The notes: generated from the sequence alone by a model not told the origin. 64,000 nt of DNA from Phytomonospora sp040655735 (GCF_040655735.1 NZ_JBFAKK010000001.1:62001-126000), one strand, 5' to 3'. Shown: positions 40,988 to 48,819, numbered from the stretch's first letter. Numbers and translations are program-made.

Positions 40988-42166
40988 CTAGCCCCCCGAG
41001 CGCAGCGTCAGCAGCGCGATCTCGCTGGGCGCGAAGACCCGCAGCGGCGGTCCCCAGAACCCGGCGCCCCGGCTGGTGTAGAGCTGGGTGCGCTCGCTGT
41101 GCCGGCTGAGGCCGGCCAGCGCGGGCTGGTCGAGCAGGACCAGCAGGTGGAAGGGCCAGATCTGCCCGCCGTGGGTGTGCCCGGACAGTTGCAGGTCGAC
41201 GCCGTGTGAGACCGCGTCGGTGACCTGTTTGGGCTGGTGGGCGAGCAGGAGGACCGGCAGCTCGGGGTCGGCGCCGGACAGGGCGGCGTCGATGTCGGCG
41301 CCGTGGCCGGGGCTGCCCGAGGAGCGCGCGGTGGCGTCGTCGATGCCGGCGAGCACGAGGCGGTCGCCGCCGCGCTCGATGACGGTGTGCCGGTTGTGCA
41401 GCGACTGCCAGCCGAGCTCGGTCATGTGGTCGAGCCAGCTCTGGCCGCCGCGGCCGATGTACTCGTGGTTGCCGGTGACGTACCCGCGGGCGAGCCGGGC
41501 GCGGATGTCGGCCAGCGGTGCCGCCTGCTCAAGGCGCATGGCGACGGTGCCGTCGGCGATGTCGCCGGTGTGGCAGACGATGTCGGCGTCGAGTTCGTTG
41601 ACGGCGGCGGTGACCTTCCGCGACCATCCGGCGCGGTCGATGGGCCCGTAGTGGGTGTCGGTGATGAGGACGACGCGGGTGCCGTCGAGGCCGGGTCCGA
41701 GGCGGGGCACGGTGATGTCGACGCGCTTGACCCGGGGAACGCGCATGGCCTCGGCGTAGCCCCAGACGACCAGTACGGCCGAGACCGCCAGGACCGAGAC
41801 GGCCATGGCGCGCCCGGCGGTCGTCGCGCCGGCGCCGCCGAGCAGCAGTGCGAAGTAGAGGACGTGGCCGATGGCGGACCAGGCGAACAGCACCCAGATG
41901 ACGCCGAGGAGGGTGTCGGCGACGCGCGAGGCGAAGTCGTTTCCGCGGAAGTGCCCGCGGTACATCAGCACGGGGAAGGCGAGCAGCGCGAGTGCGGCGA
42001 CGACGGTTCCGGCGGCGGTGACCGGCGCCGGCCATCCGGCGGACAGGACGATCGTCCACCAGGGAAGGCCGAACAGAAGGCCGAGTACCAGCGTGAGGGT
42101 TCCCGCGAACAGAAGGGGTCGAAGCGAACGTCGGCGTGTGGCCGGGACCGCGGTGTCGGCTGACAT
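40988..42166 (-). CDS. Membrane-bound metallophosphoesterase (YkuE-like)
   Basis: 392 residues, ATG at 42166 with GAAAGGG upstream. The N-terminal 145 residues hold about four transmembrane helices. The calcineurin-like domain follows with all metal motifs: DTHYG near 172, GDIADG near 203, GNHE near 234 and SGHTHGGQ near 333. YkuE-type enzymes act on phospholipid-like substrates at the membrane. The gene is monocistronic; the hairpin at 42242-42281 separates it from the upstream gene. Confidence 0.92.
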   Translation of the reverse strand: MSADTAVPATRRRSLRPLLFAGTLTLVLGLLFGLPWWTIVLSAGWPAPVTAAGTVVAALALLAFPVLMYRGHFRGNDFASRVADTLLGVIWVLFAWSAIGHVLYFALLLGGAGATTAGRAMAVSVLAVSAVLVVWGYAEAMRVPRVKRVDITVPRLGPGLDGTRVVLITDTHYGPIDRAGWSRKVTAAVNELDADIVCHTGDIADGTVAMRLEQAAPLADIRARLARGYVTGNHEYIGRGGQSWLDHMTELGWQSLHNRHTVIERGGDRLVLAGIDDATARSSGSPGHGADIDAALSGADPELPVLLLAHQPKQVTDAVSHGVDLQLSGHTHGGQIWPFHLLVLLDQPALAGLSRHSERTQLYTSRGAGFWGPPLRVFAPSEIALLTLRSGG

Positions 42167-42241
42167 GAACGCCCTTTCGGAAAAAGTCTCCCCTGAGCGG
42201 TAACCGAGGCCGGGCGGGTGGCATTCCCGCCTCGGCGGTGA

Positions 42242-42281
42242 ACGCCCCTGAGCCCCGGCCGAGGCCGGGGCTCAGGGGCGT
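42242..42281. terminator. Very strong terminator hairpin
   Basis: Perfect 19-bp inverted repeat (ACGCCCCTGAGCCCCGGCC and its complement) with a 2-base centre, 4 bp after the stop of the minus-strand membrane protein gene at 42286. Confidence 0.85.
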
Positions 42282-42285
42282 CGGG

Positions 42286-42807
42286 TCACCCGTTAGCGGT
42301 GAGGAGCAGGGCCGCGATCGAGGCGCCGAAGACGATGACGTGGCGGAGGTTCTGCAGCCAGGGGAACACCCAGGCGGGGAAGGCGTTCTCGGCGGCGGTC
42401 AGGAAGGCCCTGACGTCGACGCGGGCGAGTTCGGCGTCGCCGCGCTTGGCGAAGGCCGCCTCGACCGACTTCACCGCGGTGATGTTGCTGTAGAGGATGG
42501 CGAGGTTGCCCAGCAGCACCAGCGACTGGAAGAGCCACGTGCCCGGCGCGGCCCAGGACGAGTCCAGCAGATTGAGGGCGGCCACCGCGGCCATGATCGC
42601 CGCGACGGTCACCGGGACGGCGGTCTCGTGGCCGCCGGCGTCGAAGCGGAGCTTGTTCTCACCGAGGACCTGCGGGCGGATGCCCTGGCGGGTCAGCTCG
42701 GCCTCGGCGGCGGCCTGTGCGCGCGGCCCGTAGCGGGCCCGGACCATCGGGATGCTCACGAAGGCGAGGGCGATCAGGATCTGGCAGGCGGCGATGACGA
42801 TGTTCAC
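42286..42807 (-). CDS. Hypothetical four-helix membrane protein controlled by adjacent TetR
   Basis: 173 residues, ATG at 42807, preceded by GAGGAGCC-type sequence. Hydrophobic segments at about 4-20, 65-85, 88-112 and 150-170 predict four membrane helices. A charged loop lies between the first and second (RARYGPRAQAAAEAELTRQ), and a MAPEG-like alternation of helices and charged loops is possible but not diagnostic. The tight link with a TetR gene whose operator copy 1 is 18 bp upstream suggests induction by a small molecule. I do not assign a family. Confidence 0.75.
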   Translation of the reverse strand: MNIVIAACQILIALAFVSIPMVRARYGPRAQAAAEAELTRQGIRPQVLGENKLRFDAGGHETAVPVTVAAIMAAVAALNLLDSSWAAPGTWLFQSLVLLGNLAILYSNITAVKSVEAAFAKRGDAELARVDVRAFLTAAENAFPAWVFPWLQNLRHVIVFGASIAALLLTANG

Positions 42808-42824
42808 GGCGGGCTCCTCAGGCT

Positions 42825-42841
42825 CTTGAACTTAGTTCAAG
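42825..42841. promoter_or_regulatory. TetR operator copy 1 (perfect)
   Basis: Perfect 17-bp palindrome CTTGAACT-T-AGTTCAAG, 18 bp upstream of the membrane protein gene. Confidence 0.8.
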
Positions 42842-42871
42842 TGGGGGTGTGGGCAGAACTGTAGACCGGTA

Positions 42872-42888
42872 CTTGAACTAAGTGCAAG
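42872..42888. promoter_or_regulatory. TetR operator copy 2
   Basis: CTTGAACT-A-AGTGCAAG, one mismatch from perfect symmetry. Centre 47 bp from copy 1. Confidence 0.75.
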
Positions 42889-42893
42889 TCAGG

Positions 42894-42910
42894 GTCGAAC
42901 TAAGTTCAAG
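42894..42910. promoter_or_regulatory. TetR operator copy 3
   Basis: GTCGAACT-A-AGTTCAAG, 15 of 17 positions of the consensus. Centre 22 bp (about two helical turns) from copy 2 and just upstream of the TetR -10 element. Confidence 0.7.
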
Positions 42911-42918
42911 TGAGGCCG

Positions 42919-42924
42919 TAGGCT
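42919..42924 (+). promoter_or_regulatory. -10 element of a probable leaderless promoter (TetR gene)
   Basis: TAGGCT, six bases, ATG at 42931; overlapped upstream by operator copy 3. Confidence 0.6.
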
Positions 42925-42930
42925 GAGCCC

Positions 42931-43605
42931 ATGCCGAAATCGACACTCACCGCCGAGCAGATCGTGCGCACGGCCATCGAGCTGCTGGACGCCGAAGGAC
43001 TCGACGGGCTCAACATGCGGGGACTGGGCAAGCGCCTCGACGCGGCGGCCACGGCGATGTACTGGCATGTCAAGAGCAAGGACAACCTGGTGCGGCTGGC
43101 CGCCGACGAGGTATGGAACGAGATCGAACTCCCCGATCTCGACGGGCTCGACTGGCGTGCGGCGGCCGTCGACATGGCCACCGGACTCCACGCGATGCTC
43201 ACCCGGCACCCGTGGCTGGTTCAGGCACTGGCGGGATACCTGCACTACGGCCCCGGCAAGAGCCGGCACGACGAACACCTGCTCGCCGTCTACGAGGCCG
43301 CCGGCCTGAGCGGCGCCGAGGCCGACCGGGCGGCCGCCGCGACCTTCATGCTCGCTCTCGGCAGCGCCGTCGGCGCCTCGGCCACGATCGCGCTGAGCCG
43401 CCGAATCGGCGTGGACGGCGGCGACCCCGAGGAGCGGATGCGCGAGACCATCGCCGAGGCGAGCGCGATCGCCACGCGCTTCCCGCGACTGCGCGCCCGC
43501 TTGGAGACGGCTTCGGCCGACTACAACGCCGCCGCCGCCGACGGCAGCTTCGAGTTCGGGCTGGCGACCTTCCTCGACGGCCTTGAGCTCCGCCTGAAGG
43601 CCTAG
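42931..43605 (+). CDS. TetR family transcriptional regulator (TetR_C_1 type)
   Basis: 224 residues. Residues 5-52 are the HTH (LTAEQIVRTAIELLDAEGLDGLNMRGLGKRLDAAATAMYWHVKSKDNLV), with the MYWHVKSK motif of the drug-efflux TetR subgroup. The rest is the helical ligand pocket. Start fixed by the leaderless -10 signal. Three copies of one palindrome in the divergent gap strongly suggest autorepression and control of the membrane protein gene. Its TAG stop is the first three bases of the left inverted repeat of the MITE-like element that follows, so the original C-terminus may have been longer. Confidence 0.93.
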   Translation: MPKSTLTAEQIVRTAIELLDAEGLDGLNMRGLGKRLDAAATAMYWHVKSKDNLVRLAADEVWNEIELPDLDGLDWRAAAVDMATGLHAMLTRHPWLVQALAGYLHYGPGKSRHDEHLLAVYEAAGLSGAEADRAAAATFMLALGSAVGASATIALSRRIGVDGGDPEERMRETIAEASAIATRFPRLRARLETASADYNAAAADGSFEFGLATFLDGLELRLKA

Positions 43606-43784
43606 GGCGTGTCCGGTGGATCACTGCGGGGCTGCGACGGGCTCAGCGTTCTTTGGAGCACAGGTCGCCCTGGCGGCGCCGTTTTGCGGCCCGAGTAAAA
43701 CTCCGGTACCAGGACCGCAAAACGTCTGGCCAGAAGAAGAATGAGCTCCGCCTCGCACCCGCAAGACCCAGCGGACGAGCCCTA
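43603..43784. mobile_element. MITE-like element (about 182 bp) with imperfect terminal inverted repeats
   Basis: Left end begins TAGGGCGTGTCCGGTGGATC at 43603; the right end, read in reverse complement from 43784, begins TAGGGCTCGTCCGCTGGGTC, 16 of 20 matching. Ends of this kind (TAGGGCGTGTCC...) resemble insertion-sequence termini seen in actinomycetes. Inside is a perfect 10-bp inverted repeat CGTTTTGCGG / CCGCAAAACG (43680-43689 and 43715-43724). No transposase is encoded. The TAGs at both ends are the stop codons of the flanking convergent genes. TGAGCTCCGCCT also occurs as a direct repeat at 43584-43595 and 43742-43753. Could instead be an IS remnant. Confidence 0.55.
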
Positions 43785-44306
43785 ACCCAGTTCGTCGATG
43801 GCTCCGGTGAGCCAGGCGATCCAGAACGATTCCAGCTCCGTCCCGGCACGCAGCACCAGGCGCTGGAGTCGTTCGGCCTCGCTCCCGGCGCCATCGGGGA
43901 AGTCTCGCTCCTCGATCGAGCGGTACTCGGCCAGCTGCGCGCGGTGCACCGCGAGATGGCGGGCCAGCTCCTCGCGAAGTCCCCGCGACCCGACCACGGC
44001 CGCCGCGCGCATCCGCAGCATCAGCGGCTCCCGGATCGGGCGCGGGTCCTGACTCTCCCCGACCCAGTCGCGCAGCTCCGCCGTGCCCGCCGCGAGCACC
44101 TCGTACTCCTTGCGCCGCCCGCGGCTCGGCGGCTGCGGCACGGCGGCGATCAGTCCCGCCGACTCCAGCCGGCCCAGCTCGCGGTAGATCTGCTGATGGG
44201 TGGCCGGCCAGAAGTAGCCGATCGACTTGTCGAAGCGCCGCGTCAGCTCCAGCCCCGAGGACGGCTTCTCCAGCAGGGCGGTCAGGATCGCGTGCGGCAG
44301 CGACAT
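43782..44306 (-). CDS. PadR family transcriptional regulator
   Basis: 174 residues, ATG at 44306 with a leaderless -10 (TAGTCT-N6) whose first three bases are the stop codon of the upstream reductase gene. N-terminal winged helix of PadR (MSLPHAILTALLEKPSSGLELTRRFDKSIGYFW...THQQIYRELGRLESAGLI) and a C-terminal helical dimerisation region. Transcribed in line with the 2,4-dienoyl-CoA reductase and probably its regulator; the palindrome at 46381-46404 is the likely site. Its TAG stop belongs to the MITE-like element. Confidence 0.92.
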   Translation of the reverse strand: MSLPHAILTALLEKPSSGLELTRRFDKSIGYFWPATHQQIYRELGRLESAGLIAAVPQPPSRGRRKEYEVLAAGTAELRDWVGESQDPRPIREPLMLRMRAAAVVGSRGLREELARHLAVHRAQLAEYRSIEERDFPDGAGSEAERLQRLVLRAGTELESFWIAWLTGAIDELG

Positions 44307-44312
44307 GCGCCC

Positions 44313-44318
44313 AGACTA
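44313..44318 (-). promoter_or_regulatory. -10 element of a probable leaderless promoter (PadR gene)
   Basis: TAGTCT on the minus strand, six bases, ATG at 44306. Overlaps the reductase stop codon, giving PadR its own promoter inside the operon. Confidence 0.55.
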
Positions 44319-46331
44319 GATCGCCGCGGCCAGGCGGGTGCCCTGGTCGATGGCGCGCTTGGCGTCGAGCTCGGCGGCCACGTCGGCGCCGCCGATCAGA
44401 TGCGGGCGCAGACCGCGGGCGACGAGGGCGTCGTGCAGGTCGCGGCGGGGCTCCTGGCCCGCGCACAGGATGACGTTGTCGACGGCGAGGATCCGCTTTC
44501 GCCCGTCGGCGGACAGGTGCAGGCCCTCGTCGTCGATGCGGTCGTAGACGACCCCGGCGGTCATGGTGACCCCGCGATGCCGCAGCTCGGTGCGGTGGAT
44601 CCAGCCGGTCGTCTTGCCGAGACCGGCCCCGACCTTGCCTTCCTTGCGCTGGAGCAGATGCACCTCGCGAGGGCTGGGCGCACGCACCGGCGCGGTGACG
44701 CCGCCGGGGGAGCGGTGGCCGGTGTCGACGCCCCACTGCGCGAAGAAGGCCTCCGTGGTCGCGGTCGTCCCGGTGTCGGTGAGGTAGGCGGCGACGTCGA
44801 AGCCGATGCCGCCCGCGCCGATGATGGCCACCCGCTGGCCGACGTGCGCCTTGTCGCGCAGTACGTCGAGGTAGCCGAGCACGCTGGGGTGATCCACACC
44901 GGGGATCTCGGGAACCCGGGGCGTCACACCGGTGGCGATGATGATCTCGTCGTGCCCCTCGGCGGCGAGCAGGCCGGCGGTGGCGGGCGTGCCGAGCCGC
45001 ACGGCGACGCCCAGGGTTTCGAGCCGGTGCCGGTAGTAGCGCAGCGTCTCGTCGAACTCCTGCTTGCCCGGGATCTCGCGCGCGACGTTGAGCTGGCCCC
45101 CGACGACCGCGGCGGCGTCGTAGAGCGTCACGGAGTGCCCGCGCTCGGCGGCGGTGACGGCCGCGGCGAGGCCGGCGGGTCCCGAGCCGACGACGGCGAC
45201 GCGCTTGGCGAGCCTGGTCGGCGAGAGGACCAGCTCGGTCTCGTGGCACGCGCGCGGATTGACCAGGCACGAGGTCAGCTTGAGCGCGAAGGTGTGGTCG
45301 AGGCACGCCTGGTTGCAGCCGATGCAGGTGTTGATCGCCTCCGGCTCCCCGGAGGCCGCCTTGGCGACGAAGGCGGCGTCGGCCAGCAGCGGCCGCGCCA
45401 TCGACACCAGATCGGCGTGGCCCTCGGCGAGGACGCGTTCGGCCAGCTCGGGAGTGTTGACCCGGTTGCCGGTCACCAGGGGGATCGACACCGCGCCCAT
45501 CAGCTTGCGGGTGACCCACGTGTAGGCGCCGCGCGGGACGGAGGTGGCGATCGTGGGGATGCGCGCCTCGTGCCAGCCGATGCCGGTGTTGATGATGGTC
45601 GCCCCGGCTTCCTCGATCGCTTCGGCGAGCGTCACGACCTCGTCGAAGGTCGACCCGCCCGGAATGAGGTCGAGCATGGACAGGCGGTAGACGACGATGA
45701 AGTCGGCGCCGACATGCTCGCGCACCCGCCGGACGATCTCGACCGGGAAGCGCATTCGTGCGGCGTAGGAGCCTCCCCACTCGTCGGTGCGCCGGTTGGT
45801 GGGCGCGGCGATGAACTCGTTGATGAGGTAGCCCTCGGAGCCCATGATCTCGACGCCGTCGTAGCCGGCCAGCCTGGCCAGTTCGGCGCAGCGGACGAAG
45901 TCGTCGATGGTCCGCTCGACCTGCTCGCCGGTGAGTTCGTGCGGCGGGAAGGGGCTGATCGGCGCCTGGACGGGGCTGGGCGCGACCAGTTCGGGGTGGT
46001 AGGCGTAGCGGCCGAAGTGCAGGATCTGCATGGCGATCCGGCCGCCTTCGGCGTGGACGGCATCGGTGACCACGCGGTGCTCGGCGGCGGTCGCCTCGGT
46101 GGTGAGCATCGCCCCGCCGGGGTAGGGGCGGCCCTCTTCGTTGGGGGCGATGCCGCCGGTGATGATGAGGCCGACGCCGCCGCGCGCGCGTTCGGCGTAG
46201 AACGCCGCCATGCGCTCGAAGCCGCCGGGGGCCTCTTCGAGACCGGTGTGCATGGAGCCCATGACCACCCGGTTGGGCAGGGTGGTGAAGCCCAGGTCGA
46301 GGGGCCTGAGCAGGTGCGGGTAGTCGGTCAT
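44316..46331 (-). CDS. fadH: NADPH-dependent 2,4-dienoyl-CoA reductase (FadH-like)
   Basis: 671 residues, ATG at 46331 with GAGGAG upstream. N-terminal FMN TIM barrel of the old-yellow-enzyme type (residues 1-330, LRPLDLGFTTLPNRVVMGSMHTGLE). The 4Fe-4S cysteines follow in CIGCNQAC...SCLVNP (about 335-355). Then come a FAD-binding loop VVGSGPAGLAAA near 385 and an NADPH-binding loop IIGAGGIGFD near 510. Length and domain order equal E. coli FadH, which removes double bonds at even positions of unsaturated acyl-CoAs so that beta-oxidation can continue. Downstream padR and the palindrome 50 bp upstream indicate local repression. Confidence 0.92.
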   Translation of the reverse strand: MTDYPHLLRPLDLGFTTLPNRVVMGSMHTGLEEAPGGFERMAAFYAERARGGVGLIITGGIAPNEEGRPYPGGAMLTTEATAAEHRVVTDAVHAEGGRIAMQILHFGRYAYHPELVAPSPVQAPISPFPPHELTGEQVERTIDDFVRCAELARLAGYDGVEIMGSEGYLINEFIAAPTNRRTDEWGGSYAARMRFPVEIVRRVREHVGADFIVVYRLSMLDLIPGGSTFDEVVTLAEAIEEAGATIINTGIGWHEARIPTIATSVPRGAYTWVTRKLMGAVSIPLVTGNRVNTPELAERVLAEGHADLVSMARPLLADAAFVAKAASGEPEAINTCIGCNQACLDHTFALKLTSCLVNPRACHETELVLSPTRLAKRVAVVGSGPAGLAAAVTAAERGHSVTLYDAAAVVGGQLNVAREIPGKQEFDETLRYYRHRLETLGVAVRLGTPATAGLLAAEGHDEIIIATGVTPRVPEIPGVDHPSVLGYLDVLRDKAHVGQRVAIIGAGGIGFDVAAYLTDTGTTATTEAFFAQWGVDTGHRSPGGVTAPVRAPSPREVHLLQRKEGKVGAGLGKTTGWIHRTELRHRGVTMTAGVVYDRIDDEGLHLSADGRKRILAVDNVILCAGQEPRRDLHDALVARGLRPHLIGGADVAAELDAKRAIDQGTRLAAAI

Positions 46332-46380
46332 CGGTGCTCCTCGGACGTCGGCGCTGGGTCTTTCTTAGCCCAGTCCCGAC

Positions 46381-46404
46381 CTTTTTGCAACTAGGTGCAA
46401 AAAG
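46381..46404. promoter_or_regulatory. Candidate PadR operator
   Basis: 24-bp near-perfect palindrome CTTTTTGCA-N6-TGCAAAAAG with a CTAG centre, only one mismatched pair. Strikingly A/T-rich for this DNA, 50 bp before the reductase gene and 91 bp before the divergent CAP gene. Confidence 0.65.
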
Positions 46405-46494
46405 AATCGGCGGCCGAAAGCGTTATCGCCGCGCACGCCGGCGGTCTCCTGTCACGCCGGACCTCCCGGCGATCGACGGCCGGAGCGGAGCACC

Positions 46495-47223
46495 ATGCCC
46501 CACCCCCACGACGCACCCCCCGAGACAAGGCCCGGACGCGGGCGCCACGCCCGGCGGGTCTCCCCGCGCCGGGCCGTGGTCGCCGGCATCGCGGCGGCGG
46601 CGACCGTGTCGCTGGGCCTCGCGGCGCTGTTCGGCCTCGGTGGCGACCCCGGTGAGACCGCCCGGCCCTCGGCGGCGTCCCCCTCCGGGAGCACGCCAAC
46701 CGAGGCGGTGCCGGAGCCGTCGTCGGCAGCTCCCTCCTCGGAGGCGTCGACGGTCACCCCGAAGACGAAGCCGCCGGCCGAACCCGAGGACGAGGAGACC
46801 GCCGACCCCGGACCGGCTGGGCCCGCCGGAGGAGAGGCCGCGCGGTTCGCCGCCCGTGTCGCCGAGCTGGTCAACGACGAGCGCGCCGAAGCCGGCTGCG
46901 GCGCCTTGCGCGTCGACGCGAAGGTCACCTCGGCGGCGCAGGCCCACGCCGACGACATGGGCGCCCGCGACTACTTCGCCCACGACAGCCCGGAGGGACG
47001 CAGCGCCGGGGACCGCCTCGACACCGCCGGGTACGCCTGGAGCGGCTGGGGCGAGAACATCGCCAAGGGCTCCGCCGACGCCGAGCAGGTGATGCGGGGC
47101 TGGATGGACAGCCCCGGGCACCGCGCCAACATCCTCAACTGCGACTTCGACCACCTCGGCGTCGGCGTGAACCTCGACGGCGGCGGCCCGTGGTGGGTGC
47201 AGGTCTTCGGCAGCCCTCGCTGA
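46495..47223 (+). CDS. Membrane-anchored CAP (SCP/PR-1) domain protein
   Basis: 242 residues, ATG at 46495 after GGAGCGGAGC. Residues 1-25 are basic. One membrane helix or uncleaved signal spans about 28-50 (VVAGIAAAATVSLGLAALFGLG). A Pro/Ser/Thr/Glu-rich linker covers 50-115, followed by a CAP domain to the end. CAP hallmarks: ELVNDERAEAGC, HADDM, YFAHDSPEG, GENIAKG and SPGHRANIL, including the two His and Glu of the cavity. It would sit at the outside of the cell. CAP functions in bacteria are poorly known. It is convergent, 7 bp apart, with a sigma-CAP fusion that has a very similar C-terminal domain. Confidence 0.88.
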   Translation: MPHPHDAPPETRPGRGRHARRVSPRRAVVAGIAAAATVSLGLAALFGLGGDPGETARPSAASPSGSTPTEAVPEPSSAAPSSEASTVTPKTKPPAEPEDEETADPGPAGPAGGEAARFAARVAELVNDERAEAGCGALRVDAKVTSAAQAHADDMGARDYFAHDSPEGRSAGDRLDTAGYAWSGWGENIAKGSADAEQVMRGWMDSPGHRANILNCDFDHLGVGVNLDGGGPWWVQVFGSPR

Positions 47224-47230
47224 GCCGCGC

Positions 47231-48610
47231 TCAGGCCGGGCGGGCCAGGTCGAGCACCCAGATCGTCCCCTGCGGACCGTCCACGGCCGCCGCGCCGGCG
47301 GCGGTGTAATCGCAGGCCAGCATGTTCTCGCGGTGGCCGGCGCTGTCCATCCAGGCGCCGGCCGCGCCGTCGGGCTCGGCCGACCCGAGGTAGAGGTTCT
47401 CCGCCCAGCCGCCCCACGTGTAGCCGGCGGCCGTGATCCGTTCGCCGGCGTCGGATCCGTCGGAGCCGGTGTGGTCGAAGAAGCCTTGTGCGGCCATGTC
47501 CTCGGCGTGCCGGCGCGCGGCCTCCCGCAGCTCGGGGTCCTCGGCGAGGGCGTCGCACCCGGCGTCGGCGCGCAGGGCGTTGATCGCCTCGATCAGCCGT
47601 GTCTCCGCGGGCGCCGGGGCCGGTGAGGTCCGGTCGGCCTCGGCGGGCGCCGGCGGGGGACTCGCCGAGACCGAGACGGACGGTGTCGCGGCCGGCGGAG
47701 CCTCCGGGGCGGGGTCCTTCGACGGCCACAGCAGCACGAGCGCGGCCACGCCCGCCAGTGTGCCAACGGCCGCCACGGGCCGCAGCCAGCCCGGCCGCGC
47801 GGGAGCCGAGGCCACCAGGGACGGGTCGACCGCCAGGTCGGCGGCGGGCACCGGGACCAGGGCCATCCCCGCGAGCAGCCGCTCGGCGGGAGCCAGCCCG
47901 TCCCGCGACCGCGAGCACGGCGAGCAGTCGCGCACGTGCCGCGCGACGCGCTTGCGCCACAGCGGCGAGGGCCGCCCGTCCCAGGTCGCCACGACGGTGG
48001 TCAGCTCACCGCAGCGCCACGTCGCCGACAGTGCCCGCACGATCTGCCGCGCGAGGTCGAGTTGGGTCTTCATGCGCTGGACCCGCACGGCGGCGTGGCC
48101 CGTGGTCAGGTCCATGGCGGCGGCCAGTTCCTCACGGGTGAGGCGGCCGGCGCTCTCCTGCCACCACAGGGCGAGCAGATCGCGGTCGTCGGCGTCGAGC
48201 CAGCGGGTCGCCTCGGCGATCTCCCGGCGCTGGGCGGACAGGCCGAGCCGCAGGATCGACAGCTCGACGAAGTCCCCGGCGGGATCGGGCGCGGCGCCGA
48301 CCCGGTCGGTGGCCGGCAGCGGCGCCCGCTGGGCGTGCGACCAGCGCCGGCGGACCTCGTTCATGGCGATGGCGATGAGCCATGAGCGGAAACTCGCCGC
48401 GTCGCGCAGGCGGCCGAGCCCGTCGATGGCCTTGAGCATCGTCTCCTGCACGACGTCGTCGACGTCGGGATGGCCGTTCATCGCGCGCCCGACCACGTTG
48501 TAGACCAGCGGCAGGTACGCGGCGACCAGCCGCTCGCGGGCGCGCGGGTCGCCCGATCGCGCGGCCGTCACGGTCGCGGTGCTCGCGGTTCGATCGCTGT
48601 GTTGGTCCAT
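47231..48610 (-). CDS. ECF sigma - zinc-finger anti-sigma-like - transmembrane - CAP domain fusion protein
   Basis: 459 residues from the ATG at 48610. Sigma region 2 lies at about 26-92 (LVAAYLPLVYNVVGRAMNGHPDVDDVVQETML) and region 4 at about 125-185 (the DLLALWWQESAGRLTREELAAAMDL segment). Then follow a zinc-finger-like H-x3-C-x2-C (HVRDCSPC, 225-232), as in anti-sigma factors, one membrane helix at about 276-296, a Pro/Ala/Ser linker, and a CAP domain from 336 to 459. CAP motifs: INALRADAGC, HAEDM, FFDHTGSDG, WAENLYLGS and SAGHRENML. The frame is unbroken, so this is a single polypeptide that would hold sigma domains on the inside and a CAP domain on the outside of the membrane. Release would need proteolysis, or the sigma part may no longer direct transcription. 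Family parts firm; mechanism inferred. Confidence 0.88.
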   Translation of the reverse strand: MDQHSDRTASTATVTAARSGDPRARERLVAAYLPLVYNVVGRAMNGHPDVDDVVQETMLKAIDGLGRLRDAASFRSWLIAIAMNEVRRRWSHAQRAPLPATDRVGAAPDPAGDFVELSILRLGLSAQRREIAEATRWLDADDRDLLALWWQESAGRLTREELAAAMDLTTGHAAVRVQRMKTQLDLARQIVRALSATWRCGELTTVVATWDGRPSPLWRKRVARHVRDCSPCSRSRDGLAPAERLLAGMALVPVPAADLAVDPSLVASAPARPGWLRPVAAVGTLAGVAALVLLWPSKDPAPEAPPAATPSVSVSASPPPAPAEADRTSPAPAPAETRLIEAINALRADAGCDALAEDPELREAARRHAEDMAAQGFFDHTGSDGSDAGERITAAGYTWGGWAENLYLGSAEPDGAAGAWMDSAGHRENMLACDYTAAGAAAVDGPQGTIWVLDLARPA

Positions 48611-48730
48611 GCCCCGTCCAGTCGTCGGCGTTCGCTTCGGCCATGGGAGACCTGCGGCGGACGCCGGGATAACGAAAACCTGCGGGGGCGAGGCTACTGC
48701 GGTCGGGAACGCGGGCGCGGTGTCCGTCCG

Positions 48731-48767
48731 CGGGGACGGCGGGCGGGCAGAGCGCCCGCCGTCCCCG
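48731..48767 (-). terminator. Terminator hairpin of the ABC importer operon
   Basis: 14-bp perfect arms CGGGGACGGCGGGC / GCCCGCCGTCCCCG with a 9-nt loop, 52 bp after the binding-protein stop. Confidence 0.75.
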
Positions 48768-48819
48768 GGATCCGCCGGCCCGCGCCGCCCGCCAGGAGAG
48801 GATCGGGCGACGCGAGCGG

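Noticed and set aside
43653..46394. A 913-codon frame on the plus strand over padR and fadH
   Set aside because: Antisense of two recognisable genes; would also run through the MITE-like element.
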